From Sphaerolaimus hirsutus (lineage: Eukaryota > Nematoda > Chromadorea > Monhysterida > Sphaerolaimidae), in assembly GCA_964036195.1 (NCBI GenBank), contig OZ038453.1:27284997-27348996 (forward strand): a DNA stretch of 64,000 nt, in the 5' to 3' direction. Within the stretch, counting starts at the first letter, position 1; the number at the start of each line of letters is the position of its first letter. Under the pieces are notes generated by a model, which worked only from the letters and a program-made list of their open reading frames with translations, had not been told where the DNA came from and did not search any database. Positions 35,116-44,037 of the stretch are shown here, piece by piece. Made by a program: the position numbers and the translations under genes.

Positions 35116-35148
<33 letters not shown>

Positions 35149-35267
35149 AAAAAATGAAAACAAGTGTGTGGGGGTCGAAAAAGTAGTTTCATTACAACCA
35201 CAACAACAACAATGACAAGAATACAAAAAAGGACGATAACAACACAACAACAACAACAACATTTTTT

Positions 35268-37771
35268 CTACTTTTTATTCCTTTTCTTGCCACTACTACT
35301 ACTACTATGATCATTCTGGCTTTTTTTCCCCCTCCTTTTATGTTCTTTATGATCACTACAATCACTATGATCACGATCACGACCATCAATAATGACACGT
35401 GTGGCTTTGTCGCCTCTGCTACTCCTCCTTCTCCTACCACCAGCACCACTAGCATTGGTTGAACTCGCATAGCGGCGGTCGCCGTCGGCGACCGCCGCAA
35501 CACCGCTCAGATTTGCAGAACGCCCCCTCCGGGGGCGTTCTGCAAATGTGGCGGTGGCGGCCCCCCTAGAAGGCGGCCCCTCTCCCCCGTCCCCGGTTCT
35601 CCGTGGGGCGGCGCCGTAGGCGTCGCGAGTCGGCGGCGCGCGCTCATGATCTGACTTTGATTTTTCCCGCTGTTGTTGCTGTTGCTGTTGAAAATTTCTT
35701 GTAGATTGTCTTGTTTGTATTCGATTTGCTGCTGTTGCTGTTGCATTTGATTCATTTTTTCTGCTGCCAGTCTCATGTTGTGCATCATGAGACCTCTGCC
35801 TCTGCCATCGTCGTTTTCGTCGTAATTGTCGATTTCTTCTTCCTCTTCTTTTTTCATCGTCACCTTGTTGTGGTCGTTGTCGTCGATGGAATCCATCAGA
35901 TTGCTGTGGCTTGGGGGGCCAATTTGAAAGTGTGCTCGTGACGGTAGCATGGGGGGAGGTGGTTCTGCGAGGTTGACCTTTTCCATCACTGCTGCGGTTG
36001 CTAAAATTCCTGGTGGCGGTGGTGGAGTCGGCGCTAGTCGATTGCGCAATATTGCGCAATTTTGGCGGTTGGTGTTGGTGGTCGTAGTGTTCGTTCTGCC
36101 GTTCCCTCTCGGAGATGGGGGAGGCGCGCCTGTTGTTGTCGGGTGATGACGATTTTGATTTCCGCCGCCCCCGCCTTTGTTGCCCGCCGCCGCCGCTGCC
36201 GCCTGGCCAGGAGCGTAGTGATGGAAATGATTTTGAACTCCAATCTTGTTGTTTCTGTGATTGTTGTGATTGCTGTGCGTGTTGCTGTCTCTGAATGATT
36301 TCTTCCAGTGAGAGAAGTGATAATACTTTAGTATTATTGTCATGAGCCATTTCTGCGTCAATAGTAGCAGGGCGACTATGGCGATTAGAACCAGCGTGAA
36401 GATTAGCAATACGACCAGGCTGATGGTGATGATCGCTGTTGTTGTTAACAGAATTGCCATTCTTGTTGTTGCTTCTCCGTTGCTTTTGATTATTACTACT
36501 TGTTGTTGTTGTTGTAGTGTTGTTGATATTCCTACTACCGTTGGCAGACTTAGTAGTAGTAAAAGGTACAATGGGAGAAGCGGCGGAAGATAAAGGCGGC
36601 AATGTACTGCCAGGCTGCTTTGCGGCTATCAATTCCTGTCGATAGAAATGTCCTTTTAAAGGGGCCAAATTTTCATCCTGTGGGTCTAATACTAGATATG
36701 TGTCAGGTCTGTCGGGCAATGCAAATCTACGTCCGAGTGGAAAAACTTCACGTGTGAATCTCTCGCGCGCAACCAGTTTTATTGGATTCCCGTGTGCGGG
36801 AGGCGGTCTAGACAGGCGCACCCAGCCAGTGAGCAATGAGAGTCGCTCGTGTGCGGAATCTGCCGCTTCGCGACTTGTCCCAGTGTATACTGTATTTGGC
36901 TGTGCACGCCTTCTTTTGTGTCGCAACTGGCGGGCTATTAATAAAGCGTGCGCATTTGTACTTCTAGGCTGTGAAACCTCGACTGGAGCAGCTCCAAATA
37001 GTGCACGTGTTCTAGTGGTATTCATTTGCTTTTCTATAGCGGGTAAAATGTGAATCCATCTGCGGACAATGGTTCCGCCACCCCCGCCGCTGCCGCCGCT
37101 AGGTTGCTGTTGTGTAATGTCCGCCGCCGCCGCAGCAGCTGCAGCTGTTGTACTACTTGTCGTCGTCGTCATAAAGTACATTTCAAGACGTTTCCGAATG
37201 GTCCGTATGAATGAATCTAGCTTTGGCAGTCGAGTCACATCTTCAGCAGCCGGTGCAAACGTACATTTGATCTGACAATGACCACATGTGTGTGTGTGTG
37301 CGTGCATGTGTGTATGTGAAAAAAATAAATTACCGCATATAGTGCCTTTTGAAAGTGTACAGACATGAAGCAGCGATCAAAGTCGGAACGTAGTCGCATG
37401 GGTGCACGTCCATTATTACGCGACATTATTGTCTTGAATGCTTGCGTAACCTCGATACCAGTCTTTTGCTTTAATGGCTCCATCCAAACTTCATTTGTGA
37501 AATCATCACAGCATACAAAAATATAGCGATAATTGTCATTCACATGCATATCACGCTCTGGCATTACCATCAAATCCACAGACCAGAACCGATCAGGACC
37601 ACTAACGAGAATAGGTAAACGTTCAAATCCACGCCTCCATGATGGATGACCTTTTAAATAATATGCCGGCTCATTTAATAATATGTGCTCTTTCCAAGCT
37701 TCATTGGGTAGATTATATTGTGTCCGTAGCCATTTACCACCACCAATGTTTTCAGCCCACTGTTTATGCAT
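35268..37771 (-). CDS. INT: rve-family (Polinton-type) integrase with long disordered tail
   Basis: Exon 1 is 37771-37334 and exon 2 is 37271-35268, in phase, 814 codons with stop. Residues about 60-180 form the retroviral-type integrase core: WSVDLMVM (first Asp), NYRYIFVCCDDF, the PLKQKTG loop and RSDFDRCF (second Asp). The expected Glu position aligns with the Asp of KLDSFIRTIRKRL in exon 2, spaced 36 residues from the second Asp. A C-terminal barrel-like region (RRFALPDRPDTYLVLD, then GHFYRQELI) is typical of Polinton integrases. I see no N-terminal HHCC motif. About 400 residues of Arg/Ser/Asn/Gln-rich tail follow, overlapped by another frame (35507-36571). Role: insertion of the element into host DNA. 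Confidence 0.8.
35507..36571 (-). CDS. Nested ORF with a transmembrane segment, inside the integrase tail
   Basis: ATG 36571 opens 355 codons in a different frame from the integrase. The product begins with two hydrophobic stretches, the second a convincing membrane span (about residues 43-70, Leu/Val/Ile only) followed by a basic stop-transfer-like flank. Downstream are Pro-rich loops, an acidic DSIDDND and EEEEEID region, and a Gln-rich helix. Two signals of this kind in one frame are hard to explain as noise, but the DNA is trinucleotide-repeat rich, which keeps frames open. Unknown function. Confidence 0.45.
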   Translation of the reverse strand: MYLLLLLSLPTVVGISTTLQQQQQVVIIKSNGEATTRMAILLTTTAIITISLVVLLIFTLVLIAIVALLLLTQKWLMTIILKYYHFSHWKKSFRDSNTHSNHNNHRNNKIGVQNHFHHYAPGQAAAAAAGNKGGGGGNQNRHHPTTTGAPPPSPRGNGRTNTTTTNTNRQNCAILRNRLAPTPPPPPGILATAAVMEKVNLAEPPPPMLPSRAHFQIGPPSHSNLMDSIDDNDHNKVTMKKEEEEEIDNYDENDDGRGRGLMMHNMRLAAEKMNQMQQQQQQIEYKQDNLQEIFNSNSNNSGKNQSQIMSARRRLATPTAPPHGEPGTGERGRLLGGPPPPHLQNAPGGGVLQI

Positions 37772-37808
37772 CGCAATACTTTTTGGTCGGGGGGTATAGT
37801 AGTAATTA

Positions 37809-39158
37809 TTAATGTGAGCTCTTCATAATTTCAGAGTAATGTTTTGGAAGTTCCTTTTTTGACTCGTGTTCACCCGTTTTATGCGACGACGATGACTCTG
37901 CTGCTCCTCCTACAATCGGGCGTGTAGAACGTCCTCTGGCTAACGCAGCAGCCCCACGTGATGAAATCTGTCGAGCCCCCGCCGCTGCTGCACCTCGACC
38001 ACCTCGTGTAGAAGAAGAAGAAGAGGAGGAGGTTGGTGTTACATTTTGTCCACCACGGCCAGCGGTACCAGCACCACGTCTAGGGCCACGCCGCCCCATG
38101 GCGGCTGTTGTAGCAATTCTTTGCTTTGCCTGCAATGATGCAACCCTACGAGAAGGAGCCGTCATCGGTTCTTCTTGTGGTGTTCCGAATTCAGTCCCAT
38201 CCGCTGCAACATGGTCGTCGTCGTCATCATCTGCATTTTCCCCGCCACCCTCGTCATCATCATCAATAGTTTCAACCTTTTCCAAACTGGGATCATTATA
38301 GTCATAATCATCATCATCCTCCTCATCATCATCATCATCATCGAGATCTGTATCAAGAATTATTGATGGTGCGCGATTTCCACGTTGTTGTTGTTGTTGA
38401 GCATGTCGCTCAATAGGTTCCTGCTTTGCCACTGTAGTTGTACTATCGATGGTGCCTTGTTGATCTCTACTCTCACCCACAGTCTCCAGGGTGGATCTTT
38501 TCTCTAGTGACCCTCCCCCCGCCGAAGTTGAAGATTTGTCGTCATTGTCCAAGATTTGCTTCCAAAAATGGTCGGAACCATCCGGCGCCGCTGTTGTGGT
38601 TGCATCCCCAATCTCCGGGCCAACAATGGCATGGTGCAAAACATCGAATACATCAGAGCCTGGTTTATTTTGGCCTGGTACTTTTACACGTCCTAATGGA
38701 TCCAAGACATTTGATGCTATAGGTTCCAAATTTTTCAACACCTTATCCACAATTGGTCGATGCTCCGGTGCAAAACTGGCACGTATCAGCGATGCAGAAT
38801 AAGGTAATGGTACAGCATTTGCTGAAAAAGGCACGGGGGCCCCTTTGCTCTTCAGACGTATGTTTTCTTGCAATTTGTGCGCTTCCTCGAGTACAGCCTC
38901 TGGTGGTATGGCAGGTATGGTTGGATCTATAGTGTTGCGCAATTCTTTCAAGTGTTGTCCTCGAACTTTACGTGCTGCACCATGGAGAAAACGAGACAAT
39001 CTTTCATTATCTGCAACTGTTTGTGCATACAAGTTTGAATCGTTGGCTGCTTCAATCCGTGCCTTCTTTATTGGATCTGCATCATCTAGTGGTCTTAAAC
39101 CCGCCTTCTCCCTATTCTTTGTGCCAATTGTACTAGTGCTGGTATTTAGGTTTTTCAT
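37809..39158 (-). CDS. Unknown 449-aa protein with acidic and Gly/Arg-rich parts
   Basis: A single exon from ATG 39158 to tandem stops. The N-terminal 170 residues look folded (a LSRFLHGAARKVRGQHLKEL helix, then IDPTIPAIPPEAV). The middle has an Asp/Glu tract of more than 20 acidic residues in two blocks; the end is Gly/Arg/Ser-rich with GRRGPRRGAG-like patches. Placed between integrase and the basic protein. No family recognised; a nucleic-acid-associated virion protein is a guess from composition. Confidence 0.6.
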   Translation of the reverse strand: MKNLNTSTSTIGTKNREKAGLRPLDDADPIKKARIEAANDSNLYAQTVADNERLSRFLHGAARKVRGQHLKELRNTIDPTIPAIPPEAVLEEAHKLQENIRLKSKGAPVPFSANAVPLPYSASLIRASFAPEHRPIVDKVLKNLEPIASNVLDPLGRVKVPGQNKPGSDVFDVLHHAIVGPEIGDATTTAAPDGSDHFWKQILDNDDKSSTSAGGGSLEKRSTLETVGESRDQQGTIDSTTTVAKQEPIERHAQQQQQRGNRAPSIILDTDLDDDDDDEEDDDDYDYNDPSLEKVETIDDDDEGGGENADDDDDDHVAADGTEFGTPQEEPMTAPSRRVASLQAKQRIATTAAMGRRGPRRGAGTAGRGGQNVTPTSSSSSSSTRGGRGAAAAGARQISSRGAAALARGRSTRPIVGGAAESSSSHKTGEHESKKELPKHYSEIMKSSH

Positions 39159-39325
39159 TGTTCAATAGTGTGTTGTCGATGGTAATAATAATAATAATAA
39201 TAACAACAATAACAATAGTAATAATAATGACTGCTGCGATGACAAAAAGCAAAGTGAAAATGTGGTCAAAATAAAAAAGGGGAGAACGATGTACAAGGCA
39301 ATAACAATAAACTGGAAAAACTGTT

Positions 39326-39814
39326 TTACTTCTTCTTCAACTGGCGATCGTAGTGTGAAATAAATGTCGTTAGTAATGTAACAAGTGCCTGGCCATTACA
39401 TAGAGACAAAAGTGCACGACGAAGAGAGTTTTCGCGCATATTACTGGATAAAATTGACATAAACTTTTGCTTATATCTCTTTAACATTTTCTTTCGATTT
39501 TTATTCACTTGTATCACTCCAGACATTAGATTTGCAATTACGTCCTGCAAACATCGTAGCGCATCTTCTGAAATTGTACTTATAATGTTTCGTCGTTCTT
39601 TTGCAGCTGGCACCTTTGCCAGCTTTTCCAAAATCATCCAGTTGCGTGCAAGGCGTCCAGTACTTTTCCGGCGCCTAGCGGTTCCCAGCGGTGGTGCTGC
39701 CGGCTTGCTTGGCGGCTCCAATTGCGGTTGTTGTATATGGTGGCTTGGATTGGAAGGTCCATTTGTCGTTGTCATTTTGTGCACTGTTACGTGAATTTTC
39801 CTGCTCTGCACCAC
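39326..39814 (-). CDS. Small basic protein of the Polinton/adintovirus core type
   Basis: 162 codons, overlapping the last 140 bp of the ATPase gene in another frame. The N-terminal 55 residues are Pro-rich. The rest has an organisation I associate with a short Polinton/adintovirus protein: a helix with 'KVPAAKERRNII', a DALRCLQDVIANLMSG helix, a very basic NKNRKKMLKRYKQK segment, then a hydrophobic end. In the family it is thought to be a DNA-associated or capsid-internal protein. The start (ATG 39814 or an internal ATG about 39 bp downstream) is uncertain. Confidence 0.6.
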   Translation of the reverse strand: MVQSRKIHVTVHKMTTTNGPSNPSHHIQQPQLEPPSKPAAPPLGTARRRKSTGRLARNWMILEKLAKVPAAKERRNIISTISEDALRCLQDVIANLMSGVIQVNKNRKKMLKRYKQKFMSILSSNMRENSLRRALLSLCNGQALVTLLTTFISHYDRQLKKK

Positions 39815-41158
39815 CGTGCGTTTTGTACTTTTGTTGTTGTCGTCGTCGCCTCAAATGTGACCACTTTGCCTTTAACGGCCCTCCGGCTGCACACAGATCT
39901 TTCCGAAATGTCTCGTCTGAATCACAAACACGTTCAATCGCTATTTCTGCGGGCACTGCGACAACCTTTCGCCCAGCTTTGTGACCACCGCCACCACCTC
40001 GTCGTCGATGTTGTGATTGTGGTGCAAATTTCAATTGTCCCGAAGGCTTTGTGCCTTCTTCTCCTACTTTATTTTTGGTGACAGCTCCAAATTTTTCGTC
40101 AATGTCGCCACCAGCCGCGGAAGTAGCACCTAATATGTCAATATCGCTTGACAGTTTTTCCCATTGATAGAATACAAGATCTTTATCCCAGGGAAAAAGT
40201 GAATTTGACAATCTCAACTCGTCAGGAATTGACGGATCTGAGTTTGCAAATAAATATCCAAAATTTTTATCAGAAATTGCTTGCTTATATGCTCCAATGA
40301 ACAGTGCTGGGTCCTGCCAACGTTGAGCAAATGATTTTGTCGTTAATGCATCAGATGGGAAGCTGCAAAGAAAAAATAATGTGATGAAAACATACATACA
40401 TACATACATACATACATGAGGGTGGCAGATAGGCATACCTAAATAAAACGAAGTAAACGCTGGAGCTGCGACTTTGTTTCAAATTCTGAAAAAATAATAA
40501 TATGCATAACAATTATATGCATACACCTAAATGTGTATTTATGTACATGCAAATACCACATTAGCATACCTGCGTGTCAAACAAACTCTGTAGCGTTGCC
40601 ACTAAAGAAATGTTGTGATGTCTAGCCGCACCTTGTGCCAAATCTCGTAAAAGACGCGTTGGATTATTTGCCCCTGTATTATTTCGCCTCTCTCCACCTA
40701 TGTCATCGTCGTTGTCAATCTCAGTAGCGGATGAAAGACTGGCTGAAAGATCATCTAAAACCAGCAATAAATGGGAATCTTTTGTATTTGAACGCTCATC
40801 TAATTCCTCTTTATATTTGACCACAGTGCGCCACGAGTCGCAAAAATCTTCAATTCTGCCAAACTCTGCACATGTCTTTAATGCTAAATACTTTTCTTGC
40901 CAATAGCTAAATAGAAATAGGCAATGATCTGGCGGGTGATCGTAAATATGCTGACGATTTTTAATTAATTCAATTAGTAGTGTGGTTTTTCCAGAATGTG
41001 ATGAATATTTATACAGATAACCTCAACTTGTAAATAATATAGTACATATATATATTTATATATATATATACTATTCATTTATAGTGAAATGATTTGTGTA
41101 AATTCATATCTGATGATCCAAATATAAGCATTGGGAAGGAATGTTGAAGTCTCTGCAT
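39675..41158 (-). CDS. ATP: FtsK/HerA-type genome-packaging ATPase
   Basis: Exons 41158-41110, about 40997-40570, 40485-40439 and 40362-39675 give 404 codons in phase. The Walker A region is MLIFGSS joined to SGKTT; Walker B is LLLVLDDL; a following RHHNISLVATLQ strand, and FAQRW...YGYLFA-like C-terminal segments, are typical of Polinton and adintovirus packaging ATPases. The C-terminal 170 residues are a low-complexity, basic extension beyond the usual domain. The P-loop is split by a 112-bp insertion that lacks GT-AG ends (separate entry). Role: pumping DNA into capsids. Confidence 0.75.
40999..41110 (-). other. 112-bp insertion in the ATPase P-loop, not a GT-AG intron
   Basis: The insertion is AT-rich (contains TATATATATATA) and is bounded by a TCATCA direct repeat (41111-41116 and 40999-41004). 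No GT donor occurs before the in-frame TGA, so a canonical intron cannot restore the frame. Removal of one repeat plus the insert, or an AT-AC intron (ATATG...TCAC), both restore a GxxxxGKT P-loop. Confidence 0.7.
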
Positions 41159-41388
41159 TTTTCCTATTCTCGTAGTTGATTAATTAGCTGCGTGTGTGTG
41201 TGTGTGTAGCAACACTTTCTGCTTTTAAGTTTAATTTGATCACACTTTTGAACATTAAATGTAAAACAAGTATGAATAACAAATTGTTATGATCAATAAC
41301 AAAAATGCTTAAATATGCCTAGTATTGTTGTAGTCATAGTCATAGTAGTAGTCACAGTAATAAAAATGCAGCAACTAAAAATCACAAT

Positions 41389-43557
41389 TCAATCGCGGAT
41401 GCACTTTCCATGTGTCTGCACCACTTTGCCAGCAACCTCATCACTGTTGATTCCTTTAAAATATTGCCTTCTACCCTTTTGGCGGTCCAACTCAGCCTGT
41501 GTTGGATATAGTGCCATGGACATTTCACTGTTGGCATCTATGCACCTTTGACACATGTCAATAGTCATCTGAAAACAATAAATACAAATTGTTTTAAATC
41601 ATAAACTTTTGTCATTAGTGATTAACTTACCCGGCATCTCCCATTCACATCTCGCACACACTCCCTGGTTGATGTCACAAGGCTGAGAGAGAGAGGGAGA
41701 GAAATATGGAAAATGATGATGAATCTCACGATGAATATGTTTACTCACCGACAATGCTCGCACATCAAAAGTGTGAGTCCCTCAGCACGTGTCAAACTGA
41801 ATGGCGCTCCACCCAACGGCGTGAACTGTTCCGGATATGGATATTTCCTTAGTGCCTTGTCAATGTCAGATGGTTTCAGCGTCCCATAAATTTCATCCTC
41901 ATCTTGAAAGCATTCGCGTGCTTCACAATTCAAAATGCGGCATGGCTAAAAAGTAAAAATAATATTTTTGGACTAGTAAACAAAGAATATCAAAAGTACC
42001 ACACCTTGCACATGTCGATGATGAATGTGGTTCGCCCATTGGAAAAGCGCTTGCCCTTTGCACGATTTGAAATATCCCGACATGTCCTGCACAGCCACAG
42101 TACAATTGCATTGGGAGGTTGGAATGGAAACGGAGGACCATCCAACACATCCTGCCTCACAAATGCCATGTCGAAAAGTGCAGAATTTCCACCTGTATAT
42201 TATGTTAATGTTGATTCATTAATGTGCAGGCAACAAATGTAACCACAAAAATTAACATACGAGCAACGGTTGTAGCACGACCATAGGCATCCACACGTGG
42301 AATACCACGCTCAAATTCGCTCAACCCAATATATTTTCTGTTTCCGGGTGTATCCTTTGGTGGAGCAAGCTTGTTGCCAGCTACATTTCTCTTTGTGCCA
42401 CCACCACCACCTTGCTTCTGAGTAACATCTGCTTGTTTTTTTGGTAGCTTTGCCTGTCTGGCCGCCTCCAAATACATGTCATCATCTTCATCACTGCCAT
42501 AATCTCCATCGTCCCCATCTTCAAGGTGAACAATCTTTTGTGTCGATAGCATTGACTCATCGGCAATCCTTGCACTTTTATACTTTTTATTCATGTCACC
42601 TTCGAGCTCGTCGCTGCCGCGTTTCCTTCCGTCTTCTGATCCTTGCGTTGCGACTTTCCCTTGATCTGATGACACTGTGAACACATCAACAGACTGACTT
42701 TTTCCACCGGTTGTGGCATTTGCGCTTTGTTGTGACTCATTTTCAACGTTTTGTGACTCCGCCTCCTTCCAATTTGCCCCTTTCTGTTTATTGGACTCTG
42801 CACCTGCCATATTGTGCGATAGCCCAGCGATGTCTGTTTCAAAGCGCCTTGGCATTGATCGTTTCATCATTTGTAAATCACTACCGCAATATCCAAAGTC
42901 ATGCTCACTGGTGTCGCTGCCAACAATGGTACAGTCTTCTTCTTGTTCCTCTTCTTCGTCTTCTTCCTGTCCACGACTACCACCGTGGCGACGGTCCCTA
43001 GTTCGCTCTGTTTCTCCTGTTCCAATTTGTTTTCCTCCTCTGGTATCCATTTGCAAGGTTTCTGGGGGGATCGCTCTACTGGGGGGTCGTTCTTCTTTGT
43101 CCATTCCGATACTTCCGGCAAAGAACTCCTGCTGGCTCCATTGCACGGGCTCTGAACGCTTGGTATGGCCGTCTGATCCACGACGTTTTCCACCTGCACC
43201 GGCACTGTTGGCACTTTTGTCGAAGGTGACAACCTTCTTCCGAGCTTGTCTTTGGTGGATGGCTGCAGCTTCTCTGGCGTTAAGATATTCTGCAATGTGA
43301 ACATTATTGTCTGAATGTAGTAGTCATGTGTAGTTGGCTAAAATATAATAATTTATACCGGGGGGATCAGCATCATGAGTGACTGCACCGTATCTGGGCT
43401 TGGCGCTCTGCAATCTGTCGGCTGTGTGCTGCTCTCCGGCACCTGTTCTTCCACTCTTGCCGGATTTTCCTCCCCCTCCTCTTGGAATAATCTTTCTTCC
43501 TGCGCCACCGGATGGTACAAAGGGGTTGGTAACATTGGCGGCGGGTTGGATAAACAT
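41389..43557 (-). CDS. Six-exon Cys-rich protein, unknown (gene Y)
   Basis: Exons 43557-43359, 43289-42261, 42192-42005, 41945-41749, 41682-41631 and 41568-41389 join in phase to 615 codons. An ATG further upstream (43691) is in the same frame but followed by TAA after 17 codons, so the start is placed at 43557. The N-terminal 400 residues are low-complexity with acidic (EEDEEEEQEED) and Gly-rich parts. The C-terminal 200 residues hold at least five Cys pairs, including CRTC, CKPC, CEHC and CQRC, split over four exons, suggesting a multi-zinc domain. No family recognised. It overlaps gene X in another frame. Confidence 0.6.
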
Positions 43558-43667
43558 ATCGCCATCGTTGTTGGTGTCTGCCTCATGTAATGTCTCTGGT
43601 CTGGATGAACCATGTTGTTCTCCATGTTTGAGTTACTTTTTCTGCTTAAGTTTGCCATTGCCAACAT
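42867..43667 (-). CDS. Gene X, alternative frame sharing an intron with gene Y
   Basis: Exons 43667-43359 and 43289-42867 join in phase to 244 codons in a frame different from gene Y, using the same GT-AG intron (43290-43358). The product is ordinary in composition, with a basic KKTKKRNKKK end. An open segment at about 43880-43757, containing a VVSESEYQHLLEC helix of a type common in Polinton accessory proteins, may be its true first exon. Either X or Y, or both, may be expressed. Confidence 0.45.
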
Positions 43668-44037
43668 TTGTGTTAGAATCGGACATTCTGCGCATTTGAC
43701 AATAGTTATTATTGATGAAAAATTGAATGATACTTATCATTATTAAATATAAACAAACTTTTCAAGTGATTCAACTGGCTTTGGCACTCTAGCAGATGTT
43801 GATATTCACTTTCTGACACAACACGAACAGGATCCAATTGAAAATCCAATGACGACTGCAACAAGTTGGGCTCAATTTTGATTTTTGTTGTTGGTAGTAT
43901 TAAAATTTAGCAATAAAATTTTTTTAATAAATGCCTGCAACTTTATTTGTTTTCTATTGACATAAATGCAATATAAAAAATAAAATAATAAAAAATGATG
44001 ATGACAAATAAATGCACACGCGTACATACACACCACA

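Noticed and set aside
35062..35262. Poly-Gln/poly-Leu frames around the CTG-type microsatellite
   Set aside because: Pure trinucleotide repeat translation between two genes.
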